Of a stretch of DNA of 64,000 nt, positions 1 to 7,949 are shown piece after piece; the stretch's first letter is position 1; each line of letters begins with the position of its first letter. The notes beneath the pieces are model-generated. The model made no database searches. It was not told the DNA's origin and saw only the letters and a list, made by a program, of their open reading frames with translations. This stretch comes from Methyloversatilis discipulorum. GTDB taxonomy: Bacteria > Pseudomonadota > Gammaproteobacteria > Burkholderiales > Rhodocyclaceae. The stretch is from positions 1 to 64,000 of the forward strand of contig NZ_JADMJL010000013.1 in the NCBI RefSeq assembly GCF_018780585.1, given 5' to 3'. The translations under genes were made by a program, and so were the position numbers.

Positions 1-83
1 ACAAGCTATTCCTACGCTTGCCAGGGCAGAACATACAAGCGAGCTTGATCGCGATGCGGCCGACGCCAACCAGCCGGCGTCTC

Positions 84-635
84 TCAGCCGCGGCGACGCA
101 CTGCCAGCGACAGCAGGCCGAGGCCTGCCAGCAGCATCGCGTAGCTGCCGGGCTCGGGCACGGCGAGCGCCAGCGCATGCGACGCCTGCACGTCCAGCGT
201 CGGCGCCATCGCGTAGAGCAGGCCCTGATTGAAGTCGCTCGCCGAATCGCTGATCACGCCGACCGAGGTATTGCCACTGCCCAGCACCTCGAACGACAGG
301 GTCGCCAGCGTCAGCGAGGTCTGACCTGCGTCGACCACACCGGGGAAGGCGGAACCGGACAGCACGAGGCCGGTGAAGGCCGAATCGTCGCTCCAGCCGT
401 CGGCAAGCGACACACCCAGCAGCTTCAGCAGGCTGCTGTCGAAGGACAGCGCCAGACCGAAGGCGAGCAGTTCGTCGCCGGCGCGTTCGCCGTCGAAGGG
501 CTGCAGCAGCGACACATCGAGCGTGAAGGTCTGGCCGACAGCCGCGCTCGCGGTGCCGGACAGCGAGACGGTGGCGGCTTGGGCCGACAGGGTGCCGGCG
601 GCGATCAGCGCGGCGACGAGGGTCTTGATCATCAT
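84..635 (-). CDS. Cohesin-like domain protein with PEP-CTERM sorting signal
   Basis: 183 aa secreted protein. Residues 1-20 form a signal peptide ending in AQA. Residues about 21-150 read like a cohesin module: an early VGQTFTLDVSL strand, then a LALSFDSSLLKLLGV strand, then a TSLTLATLSFEVLG strand, which is the usual order of cohesin beta-strands. The C-terminus is a textbook PEP-CTERM signal: VPEP, a hydrophobic helix, then RRR. Such proteins are exported and processed by an exosortase, and no exosortase gene lies in this window. The start is preceded by a good AAGGAG site. It lies 58 bp downstream of a phosphoesterase gene carrying a dockerin, so a binding partnership is inferred. Cohesin identity is by pattern only; PEP-CTERM is firm. 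Confidence 0.85.
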   Translation of the reverse strand: MMIKTLVAALIAAGTLSAQAATVSLSGTASAAVGQTFTLDVSLLQPFDGERAGDELLAFGLALSFDSSLLKLLGVSLADGWSDDSAFTGLVLSGSAFPGVVDAGQTSLTLATLSFEVLGSGNTSVGVISDSASDFNQGLLYAMAPTLDVQASHALALAVPEPGSYAMLLAGLGLLSLAVRRRG

Positions 636-652
636 GTGGATTCTCCTTGCGG

Positions 653-674
653 GGCGGCGCCGTCAGGCGCCGCC
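653..674 (-). other. Intercistronic hairpin, 9-bp perfect stem
   Basis: GGCGGCGCC and its exact complement flank a GTCA loop between the dockerin-phosphoesterase gene and the cohesin-like gene. No T-tract follows in the minus direction. It could be a weak terminator or a processing/stability hairpin that sets different expression levels of the two products. Confidence 0.45.
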
Positions 675-693
675 GCCTGTGGTCACTGAGCGC

Positions 694-3642
694 TCACTGC
701 TTGGTGAACAGTGCGTACCAGAGCTTGTAGTCGGCCTGGGTGATGCAGCGGTCGCTGTCGAAATCAGCCAGCGGCTGGTAACGCGCATCGCCGTCGCAGC
801 TTCCGAGCGCGGCGCGCTGGGCATCACGGTCGGCCACGTTGATGACGCCGTCACCGTTGATGTCGCCACGCTTGCGCACCGCGAAGGGCACGCGGGCGGC
901 GGCTTCCTCGTAGCCGTCGTTCAGCAGGAAGACCGCGTAGTACTCGCCGGCAGCCAGACCGCTGAACGACGCCGTACCTGCGGCCCCGCCGGCATAGCGC
1001 CACAGCACCGACGGGCTGCTGCTGCCCGGCGTCTGGGTCGAGCGGTAGATGCCTATCCAGTCCTTCGCATTGCCGGGCATGCCCGACCAGTTCACCTCCA
1101 GCGTGTCGCCGGTGCGGATGAGGTTGCGGGTGACGCCGAGCACGCGCGGATCCGGTTCCGGCTCGCTGCCCTCACCGACCGTGAATTCCACGCGGTTGGA
1201 TACTTCGGTGTAGGAGTCGTTGATGTACAGCGCGAGGAAGTACTCGCCATCCGGCAGCGGTTCCGGCGGCGACAGGCTGCCGCTGGCGCGGCCATCGACG
1301 TAGTAGTAGTTCACCAGCAGGTCGATGCCCGGCACGGCGCCCTTGCGGAACACGCCGATATAGTCCTTGGCCGTGGCCGGACCGTCGGAGAAGCGGATGT
1401 CCAGACGCTCGCCACTGGCCAGTGCGGTCTTGACCAGGCTGACGCTCGCGATCTCGCTGCCCACCGCGAACGGCACGCGGTCGGAAATTTCGAAGTAGGC
1501 ATCGTTGATGAAGAAGGCCGCGTAGTAATAGCCCTTGTTCAGCGAGCCCAGCGTGACGCTGCCGGACTCGGTCGGCGTATAGGCCCAGGTGGTGGAACCA
1601 ATGCCGCCCGGCGTCTGGCCGACGCGGTACACGCCGATCCAGTCCTTGGCGCCGGCCGGCGCGCCGCTCCAGCTGAAGGCCGGCCGCTCACCGACATTGA
1701 ACTGGGTCTTGTTGATCGTCAGTTCCGGCATGTTGCCGACATAGAAGGCCACGCGCGGCGCGATCTCGACATAGCTGTCGTCGGTGAAGAAGGCGGCGAA
1801 GTATTCGACGCCTGGCGCCAGTCCCGAGAACGCCATCTGCCCGCTCACGCCCGACACATAGCCCCACTTGATCGACGGCGTGGCAGAACCCGGCGTCTGA
1901 CCCTTGCGATAGATGGCCACCCAGTCCTTGGCCTTGCCGCGACCGTTCAGGTACTCGACGGTGACAGGCTCGTCCGGTGACCACACCTTCTTCGCCAGAC
2001 GCAGAGCCGGGTCGCCGTCGGCGCTGCCTTCGACCTTGAAGCTGCGCGCCTCCGACCACGGCGACCATTCGGCATTCGCGTCGCGGTGGCGGGCGCGGAT
2101 GTAGTAACTGCCGTTGTTCAGGCCGTACTGCTGCACGGTATAGGTTTCGATATCGACGCCGGCATGGATGTCCACCGGCTCGTAATCCGGTGCGCCGGTG
2201 TCGCCGTAGACGTTCTCGACGTCGCGGATCAGGTCGACCACGGTGCTGGAGAAAGCGGCATCGCGGGCGATCTGGAACTGCGTGCTGTTCAGCGCCATGC
2301 CCGACATCGACATGAAGGGCGACAGCTTGAACGACTGCGGCAGCGTGACCGCCGCGCCATCCGGCGCGCCGTTCAGCTCCGGCTTCTCCGGTGCGGCCGC
2401 ATCGAGGTGACGTTCGAATTCGTCGATCAGCCGGCTGTTGTAGGCGAAGCCCAGCTTCGGGTGACCTTCGGCATAGGTCGACACCTTCATCGAGCGCGCG
2501 TCGAGATCGAAGTCGATCAGCTGCCAGGTCCAGTTGGCGATGGTCTTCTGCACGTCATCCATGTCGCGCTCGGTCGACTGGCCCCAGAACTGGTCCCAGG
2601 CGGTACCGCCGCTGATGATGTGGTAGATCGGCCAGTCGCGGGTCTGACCACGCGCGTACAGGTGGTGGTGGGCGCCGATGTTCAGCGCGTGCTTGCGCGT
2701 GCCGGCCAGTATCGGCATCGCGGTGTCGCGGAACCACTGCGAAATGTCGCCGACGTACTGTTCCGCCTGATAGGGACGATGCACGACGCTGATCACCCAG
2801 TCGACGTCCGGATCGGCGTCGGCCGCGGTCACCACCTTGCGCAGCCATTCGGCCTGTGCCGAAAAGCCCGATTCCGAGTTCAGATACACCAGCAGTACGC
2901 GACCAACCTGATGCGCGTAATAGCTTTCGTCGGCCGCAGCGGCGATGCCCTTGTAGCTGATCTGGTCGTAGAAGTTGTGCGCGCGCCAGTTGGCCAGACC
3001 CGGGTCGTAGTAGGTTTCGTGATTGCCCAGCGCGGTCATGATGGCCAGATTGCCGGACACCACGGCCGACGGCTTCATGTGCACGAATTCGTAGTGATCG
3101 AGCGTGCCGACGTCGACCTGGTCGCCGTTGTTCAGCATGAGCTGCACCGACTCTTCCAGCGGCAGACCGGTCAGGGACTGGATCTTGGCCTTGGCCGCCT
3201 GCAGCAGCGGTGTGTGGCGATCGTCGTTGCGCAGCTGATGGTCACCGGTGAGCAGGATGCGGAAGTGACCGCTCTTGCGCGCCGCCGTGGGCTGGGTGCG
3301 GAAGCGGAACACTGGCGACACCTGGCTGCCGGTGCGCACGCGGTAGGTGTACAGCGTTTCCGGCTGCAGGCCGGTGAGCTGTACGCCGTGCAGGCGGTAG
3401 TTCGCGGCCAGCGTCTGCGCCGAGCCGGAGGCGGTGCGGTTCAGCGGTCCGCCATCCACGCCGTATTCGACGACGGACTCGTCGCCTTCGGCGGTTTTCC
3501 ACGATACCCAGATCGAGTTCGCGGTCGGCGTCTGCAGGTAGGGAACGATGTCGGCTGCGGCTGCGCTCAGCGACGCGCAGGCGCACACCAGCGCGGCGAC
3601 GGCGATGCGCAGCCGTCGCAGGAATGCGGCATGGAAGTTCAT
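694..3642 (-). CDS. Secreted purple-acid-phosphatase-like metallophosphoesterase with four repeats and a C-terminal dockerin
   Basis: 982 aa. Signal peptide about 1-30; purple-acid-phosphatase N-terminal/Fn3-like domain about 31-117; calcineurin-like phosphoesterase about 125-400 with metal-site motifs LTGDHQL, NNGDQVD, GNHE, VVHRPY and AHHHLYAR. A linker domain follows, then four tandem modules of about 93 residues (about 550-925), each holding a KDWIGIYR-type core and a YYAAFF-type strand. The last about 57 residues form a dockerin: two calcium-loop repeats, DINGDGVINVAD and DFDSDRCITQAD. The protein probably hydrolyses phosphate esters outside the cell or at the surface. The cohesin-like gene directly downstream is a plausible anchoring partner. 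The exact substrate cannot be told from sequence. No PEP-CTERM signal is present, unlike the neighbour. Confidence 0.9.
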   Translation of the reverse strand: MNFHAAFLRRLRIAVAALVCACASLSAAAADIVPYLQTPTANSIWVSWKTAEGDESVVEYGVDGGPLNRTASGSAQTLAANYRLHGVQLTGLQPETLYTYRVRTGSQVSPVFRFRTQPTAARKSGHFRILLTGDHQLRNDDRHTPLLQAAKAKIQSLTGLPLEESVQLMLNNGDQVDVGTLDHYEFVHMKPSAVVSGNLAIMTALGNHETYYDPGLANWRAHNFYDQISYKGIAAAADESYYAHQVGRVLLVYLNSESGFSAQAEWLRKVVTAADADPDVDWVISVVHRPYQAEQYVGDISQWFRDTAMPILAGTRKHALNIGAHHHLYARGQTRDWPIYHIISGGTAWDQFWGQSTERDMDDVQKTIANWTWQLIDFDLDARSMKVSTYAEGHPKLGFAYNSRLIDEFERHLDAAAPEKPELNGAPDGAAVTLPQSFKLSPFMSMSGMALNSTQFQIARDAAFSSTVVDLIRDVENVYGDTGAPDYEPVDIHAGVDIETYTVQQYGLNNGSYYIRARHRDANAEWSPWSEARSFKVEGSADGDPALRLAKKVWSPDEPVTVEYLNGRGKAKDWVAIYRKGQTPGSATPSIKWGYVSGVSGQMAFSGLAPGVEYFAAFFTDDSYVEIAPRVAFYVGNMPELTINKTQFNVGERPAFSWSGAPAGAKDWIGVYRVGQTPGGIGSTTWAYTPTESGSVTLGSLNKGYYYAAFFINDAYFEISDRVPFAVGSEIASVSLVKTALASGERLDIRFSDGPATAKDYIGVFRKGAVPGIDLLVNYYYVDGRASGSLSPPEPLPDGEYFLALYINDSYTEVSNRVEFTVGEGSEPEPDPRVLGVTRNLIRTGDTLEVNWSGMPGNAKDWIGIYRSTQTPGSSSPSVLWRYAGGAAGTASFSGLAAGEYYAVFLLNDGYEEAAARVPFAVRKRGDINGDGVINVADRDAQRAALGSCDGDARYQPLADFDSDRCITQADYKLWYALFTKQ

Positions 3643-3697
3643 GGTCGGTACATCCGGAAGAAAACCGCCGGATTACAGCGACCCCGGATTACATCTT

Positions 3698-3731
3698 CGA
3701 ACGGCTTACCGCCTCGCGGGTGAGCCGTTCG
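3698..3731 (-). terminator. Possible terminator hairpin after the pqi operon
   Basis: A perfect 9-bp stem (CGAACGGCT paired with AGCCGTTCG) has a 16-nt loop that itself can pair. It lies about 95 bp beyond the pqiC stop, before the next minus-strand gene. There is no T-run, so intrinsic termination is uncertain; the rest of the 183-bp gap shows nothing else. Confidence 0.35.
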
Positions 3732-3825
3732 GATCATCCATGCGGCGAAAACATCGACAGCTCAACGGCTTGCACGTCCCGCACACTGTACCGGTCGCGC
3801 AACCGCTACAGCCGTGCGCAGACGC

Positions 3826-4392
3826 TCAGCGGATCGCGGCTGCGATGTCCGCGGCCAGCGCATCGGCCAGCCGGCCGTGCGCCTCGACCAGCGCTTCGTA
3901 GGTCTGCGCGCGTACCGGTTCGCTGCGGCTGAAGCGTCCGCTGCCGATGTCGTTGCCATGGCCGCGGACGGCCCACACGGCTTCCAGCGTGACTGACGAG
4001 AAGCCGTCGGCATCGAGTCGCAGCACGTCCACCGGCACCGTCAGATCGGGCCGGGCGACGCTGTTCTGCGGGGCAGCCACCACGCGCGCCAATCCACGCT
4101 CACGTGCGATGGCGGTGGCGAGCCGGCGAGCCAGTTCGGCTTTCAGCGACCCCGCCCAGCGGTGACCCTGTGCCGGCTCTGCGCGCGCACCGGCGACGCG
4201 CTGCACGATCTGCAGGCGGTCCACCGCTTCCGGCAGGCTGATCGGACCGACGACGACGCTCGGTGACGCTGCGCCGGCAGCGACCGGCGCTTCGCCGGTG
4301 GTGAGCGTGTAGTGGCGTACGGTGGGCGAACTGCCGCATCCGCCAAGCAGCAGTGCGACGATGGCGACCGGAATCAGACGAAGAAGGATCAC
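3826..4392 (-). CDS. pqiC: PqiC-like outer-membrane lipoprotein (ABC-type transport auxiliary, DUF330)
   Basis: 188 aa. The N-terminus carries a lipoprotein signal with lipobox LLGGC, so the mature protein is expected to be lipid-anchored in the outer membrane facing the periplasm. The SPSVVVGPISLPEAVDR stretch and the RWAGSLKAELARRLA segment match the PqiC/YmbA family. In E. coli PqiC couples the PqiB needle to the outer membrane for lipid transport. Its ATG overlaps the pqiB stop as ATGA (4389-4392), so translation is coupled. It is the last gene of a four-gene operon. Confidence 0.9.
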   Translation of the reverse strand: MILLRLIPVAIVALLLGGCGSSPTVRHYTLTTGEAPVAAGAASPSVVVGPISLPEAVDRLQIVQRVAGARAEPAQGHRWAGSLKAELARRLATAIARERGLARVVAAPQNSVARPDLTVPVDVLRLDADGFSSVTLEAVWAVRGHGNDIGSGRFSRSEPVRAQTYEALVEAHGRLADALAADIAAAIR

Positions 4393-6029
4393 GGTTTCTC
4401 CTCGGGCTTGCCGCGCAACAGCGCTTCCGGGTTGCGTTCAAGCGTGTCGGCGAGATGGCGCAGCGACTGCGCGGCGCGCGACAGCTCCTGCAGGCTGTCG
4501 CGCAGGTCCTGCTGCAGCGGCGCGTCGCTGGCCAGCAGGCGGCGGCCGTCGGCGACCGCGGCGCGCGCCTCGGCCATGGTCTGCTGCGTTTCGGCGACGG
4601 CGGCGCGCACTTCGTTCGATGCCAGTCCGTCCAGTCGCTGCATCAGCGCCTCGGTGCGCTCGACCGCGCTGGCCAGACCGGCGATGGCGCGGCGCGTTTC
4701 GGCGGCGATGTCGTCCAGCGGCAGGCGGTCGATCTTGGCGGCGATGCGGCTCAGCGTCGCCTGCAGTTCGTCCAGGCTGCCGCGCTGCGTCGGCAGCTGC
4801 GGCGGCCGCCCGGCCCAGTCGACCTTCGCCGTGTCCGCATTGGGAAAGAAGTCCATCGCGACATAGAGCTGACCGGTGACCAGGTTGCCGTTGCGCAGCT
4901 GGGCGCGCAGACCGCGCTTGATCAGGCGGTCGACGAAGGCGCGGAAGTCGGCCTCGCTCATGTCCTGCGTGGTGTCCTTGCGCGACTGCATGCGCTCCGG
5001 GAACACCGCGATGTCCACCTGCAGGCCGACGTCGGCGGCATCGACATCGACGTCGGGCGAGATCGCGATCACCTCGCCGATCTGGATGCCGCGGAAGTCC
5101 ACCGGCGCGCCGACCGACAGGCCGCGCAGGGTTTCGGTAAAACGCAGCTGCCAGATCTGCGCGTTCGAGCTGGGCTGCTTGAGCGCCTCGGCGCGGGTCG
5201 AGAACAGACGGAAGTCCTGGCCCGCCGGGGCTGCGTCGGTATCGCCTCCGGGCGGTGTTTCGAAGGCCAGCCCGCCGGCCAGTATCGCGGTGGCCGATTC
5301 GGTGTTCAGCTGCAGCCCCTCGGCGCCCAGCTTGAGATCGATGCCGCTGGCGTTCCAGAAGCGCGTGTCTATCGTGACGAAGCGGTCGTACGGCGACTTG
5401 ATGAACACCTGGATGTCGAGATGCTGACCGGCGTCGTCAAGCTTGAAGGCGGTGACCTGCCCGGCCTGGATGCGCCGGAAGTACACCGGCGTGCCGACGT
5501 CGATCGAGCCCAGCGAGTCGGCGTGCAGCGCAAAGCTGCGCCCGGGCACGCCGAGCGACACCACGGGCGCATCCTCCAGCCCGACGAAATCGCGGCGCGC
5601 CTCGCCCGACTTGCCGGCATCCATGCCGACATAGGTACCCGACAGCAGCGTATCGAGACCCGACACCGCGCTGCCCGACACCTTGGCGCTGACCACCCAG
5701 AAGCGCGTGTCCTCGACCAGCAGCGGTGCCGCCTCGCGCGCCATCTGCGCGATGGCGACGACGTGGCTGCCGTCCTCCGCCAGCCGCACGGTGCTGATCT
5801 GGCCCACGTCGACGTCCTTGTACTTGATGCGCGTCTTGCCCGGCTCGAGGCCGGCGCCGGTGCGGAACTGCAGCGTCACCACCGGCCCCTGTTCGTACCA
5901 GGTGCGGGCGGCGAGGAAAAGACCGATCAGCGCGGCGACGATGGGAATGACCCAGACCAGCGGGATGCGGAAGCGGCGCGGCGGGTCGACCACGGCGGTG
6001 GGCAGCGCGGGCGGAGTCGGGTCAGACAT
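4389..6029 (-). CDS. pqiB: Intermembrane transport protein PqiB (three MCE domains)
   Basis: 546 aa, the expected length for PqiB. One N-terminal membrane helix (about 20-38) is followed by three MCE modules. Each is marked by a G-x-x-V-x-(Y/F)-(K/R)-x-(V/I) pattern: KTRIKYKDVDVGQ, GTPVYFRRIQAGQ and GAPVDFRGIQIGE. A long alpha-helical C-terminal part (about 410-520) follows, which in the family forms a coiled-coil needle spanning the periplasm. It moves lipids between the membranes together with PqiA and PqiC. The start overlaps the end of the upstream pqiA gene by 8 bp. Confidence 0.93.
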   Translation of the reverse strand: MSDPTPPALPTAVVDPPRRFRIPLVWVIPIVAALIGLFLAARTWYEQGPVVTLQFRTGAGLEPGKTRIKYKDVDVGQISTVRLAEDGSHVVAIAQMAREAAPLLVEDTRFWVVSAKVSGSAVSGLDTLLSGTYVGMDAGKSGEARRDFVGLEDAPVVSLGVPGRSFALHADSLGSIDVGTPVYFRRIQAGQVTAFKLDDAGQHLDIQVFIKSPYDRFVTIDTRFWNASGIDLKLGAEGLQLNTESATAILAGGLAFETPPGGDTDAAPAGQDFRLFSTRAEALKQPSSNAQIWQLRFTETLRGLSVGAPVDFRGIQIGEVIAISPDVDVDAADVGLQVDIAVFPERMQSRKDTTQDMSEADFRAFVDRLIKRGLRAQLRNGNLVTGQLYVAMDFFPNADTAKVDWAGRPPQLPTQRGSLDELQATLSRIAAKIDRLPLDDIAAETRRAIAGLASAVERTEALMQRLDGLASNEVRAAVAETQQTMAEARAAVADGRRLLASDAPLQQDLRDSLQELSRAAQSLRHLADTLERNPEALLRGKPEEKP

Positions 6030-6669
6030 GGGTGGCAGGTTTCCCGGGTTCGGTGAGGGGGTCCCAGATCAGTCGCGGGTCGAAGCTCATCGCCGCAAAC
6101 ATGGTCAGCACGACGACGGCACCAAAGGCGATCGCCGCCGGCCCCGCCTCGATGGTGGCGAGGCCACGGAAATTGACGAGTGCCACCAGTATCGTGATGA
6201 CGTAGATGTCGAGCATGGACCAGCGGCCGACGAATTCAACGACGCGATAGAGCCGCGTGCGCTGCATGACGCTGCGGCGCGACCGGCGCTGCACCGTCAC
6301 GGTGAGCCAGGCGAGCGCGATGATCTTCAGCAGCGGCACCATGATGCTGGCGAAGAACACCACCGCTGCCAGCGGCCACGAACCGCTCTGCCACAGGAAC
6401 ACGACGCCGCTCATGATCGTGTCCTGCTGTCGACCGAGCAGTGAGGAAGTGGTCATCATCGGCAGCAGGTTGGCCGGCACGAACAGCACGGCCGCGGCGA
6501 TGATGAGCGCCCAGGTGGTCGATACGCTGGCCGGCTTGCGCGGGTGCATCGGCGCCCGGCAGCGCGGGCAGCGCAGCAGCGCCGCGTGGTCAGCAGGAAT
6601 GTGCGCCAGCTGGCCGCACACGTGGCAGCTCATCAGCCCGGCTTCGCGTGCGGTCAGGTCGCGCCTCAT
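6022..6669 (-). CDS. pqiA: PqiA domain protein, second half (paraquat-inducible protein A family)
   Basis: 215 aa. Two CxxC pairs at the N-terminus (CHVC and CPRC) form a rubredoxin-like zinc site, followed by four membrane helices and the family segment SMLDIYVITILVALV. E. coli PqiA fuses two such units; here the second unit is a separate gene. The ATG at 6669 overlaps the stop of the preceding unit as ATGA, so the halves are translationally coupled and probably assemble together. A longer reading of this frame up to about 7248 is a shadow of the upstream gene. The protein is an inner-membrane partner of PqiB. Confidence 0.9.
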   Translation of the reverse strand: MRRDLTAREAGLMSCHVCGQLAHIPADHAALLRCPRCRAPMHPRKPASVSTTWALIIAAAVLFVPANLLPMMTTSSLLGRQQDTIMSGVVFLWQSGSWPLAAVVFFASIMVPLLKIIALAWLTVTVQRRSRRSVMQRTRLYRVVEFVGRWSMLDIYVITILVALVNFRGLATIEAGPAAIAFGAVVVLTMFAAMSFDPRLIWDPLTEPGKPATHV

Positions 6670-7298
6670 CCGTTCGCGCCCTCCGGCGGCACCTGCCACA
6701 GCAGCCGCGTGTCGAAGGCGCGCCCGGCCAGCGTCAGCGCGACGATCAGCGTCGCCATCGCCCAGAAGGCGGTGCCGAGCAGCACGGTCGCCATGTGCGA
6801 CAGCTTCACCAGCGACACCAGCATGCCAAGCAGGAACACCTCGACCATGCCCCAGGGCTGCACCGAACGGACCAGCCGGAAGAAGGGCGCCAGCCGCGGT
6901 GACACGCGGCCGAGGCGCAGCGGCAGCAGCACCATCAGGATCATCAGCAGTTCGAGCAGCGGGAACAGCAGCGCGGTGCCGAACACCAGCGCGGCGACCG
7001 GCGTCATGCCGTCCTGCCACAGCACCTGCACCGCGCCGATCAGCGTCACCTCGACGCGCCGGCCCTGCAGTTCGAGGCCGACCAGCGGATAGACGTTGGC
7101 GATCACGTACAGGATGGCGGCAGTCAGCGTCAGCGCCAGCGTGCGATCGAGGCTGTCCGGCGGGTTGCGTGCGAGGAAGGCGCCGCAGCGCACGCAGCGC
7201 GCAGTCTGCCCGGGCGCGAGTTCGGGCTCGGTCTGCAGCAGATCGCACTCGTGGCAGGCGATGGTCTGGGCGGGCAGCGTGGGATGCGCGTGGGACAT
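6666..7298 (-). CDS. pqiA: PqiA domain protein, first half
   Basis: About 210 aa from the ATG at 7298 (an ATG at 7304 is equally possible; the more distal one at 7352 is unlikely). The N-terminal zinc-ribbon has CHEC and CVRC; four membrane helices follow, with the family motif QPWGMVEVFLLGMLVSLVKL. It corresponds to the N-terminal half of E. coli PqiA and is the first gene of a pqiA-pqiA-pqiB-pqiC operon with overlapping genes throughout. In E. coli pqi responds to superoxide stress; no SoxS-like site was sought or seen here. Confidence 0.9.
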   Translation of the reverse strand: MSHAHPTLPAQTIACHECDLLQTEPELAPGQTARCVRCGAFLARNPPDSLDRTLALTLTAAILYVIANVYPLVGLELQGRRVEVTLIGAVQVLWQDGMTPVAALVFGTALLFPLLELLMILMVLLPLRLGRVSPRLAPFFRLVRSVQPWGMVEVFLLGMLVSLVKLSHMATVLLGTAFWAMATLIVALTLAGRAFDTRLLWQVPPEGANG

Positions 7299-7385
7299 GG
7301 GCATTACCGTGGAATCAGCGACGATTGTGCGGGCCGCTGCCCCGCCACGCAACGAGGTCGCCGCCGGAGCGCCTGCAGTGCGGCG

Positions 7386-7847
7386 TCAGCGTACACCGAC
7401 GCCGTCGCGCGCCGCCAGCTTGGCGGTGATGTAGTCGGCGTGAGGGATGTAGAGCAGATCGGCCACCTTGCGCATCACGTGCGCCTCGTGCGCGTGCAGG
7501 TGACCGTCGGCATAGGCGACCTGCCACATCAGCTCGATCACGCGCAACTTGCGTGCGGCGTCGAAAGCGCGGTTCAGCTGGCCGGTGAAGCGCTGGTAGT
7601 CGTAGGCCTCGGCCGCCGCGGTGGTGGCCAGTTCGATCAGACGTTCGATCTCGTCGTCGGCGAGCGCGAACTTGTCGCGCAGTGCCTGCATCGCGGCGGC
7701 ACGCTCGTCGTCGCCGATGTCCGGGTCGGCGCGCATCACTTCGACCAGCAGCACGGCGGTGGCCAGCTGCAGCTGGTGTTCGGTGGCAACCGGATCGACC
7801 GCCGGTGCGGCGAAGCTGTCGAACAGCTCTTTCAGGGTACGGAACAT
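7386..7847 (-). CDS. TerB-like (tellurite resistance/co-chaperone DjlA-type) domain protein
   Basis: 153 aa, all-helical. Two acidic helix-turn units typical of TerB are visible: RADPDIGDDERAA around residues 39-51 and YADGHLHAHEAHVMRKVADLL near the C-terminus. TerB domains bind metal through such conserved acidic and histidine residues and occur as small cytosolic proteins of unclear role. No other ter genes are present, so tellurite resistance should not be inferred. It lies 87 bp upstream of the pqi operon on the same strand, with a GAGGAT-type ribosome site before the ATG. Confidence 0.82.
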   Translation of the reverse strand: MFRTLKELFDSFAAPAVDPVATEHQLQLATAVLLVEVMRADPDIGDDERAAAMQALRDKFALADDEIERLIELATTAAAEAYDYQRFTGQLNRAFDAARKLRVIELMWQVAYADGHLHAHEAHVMRKVADLLYIPHADYITAKLAARDGVGVR

Positions 7848-7949
7848 CCATTCATCCTCGTTCGGGCCGGCGCAGGTCGCCGGCCGTGTTGTGCAGAGTG
7901 TGCATCGGTGCGGCGTGTTCCCGCCCGCGCCGCATCGGGCGACGGACGA

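Noticed and set aside
6022-7248. A single 408-codon frame covering both pqiA genes
   Set aside because: Only its last 215 codons encode PqiA sequence; the upstream part is an out-of-frame reading of the first pqiA gene, which itself has a complete domain and an ATGA junction.
7386-7847. Tellurite-resistance operon
   Set aside because: Only an isolated TerB-like domain is present; no terZACDE partners, so resistance should not be inferred.
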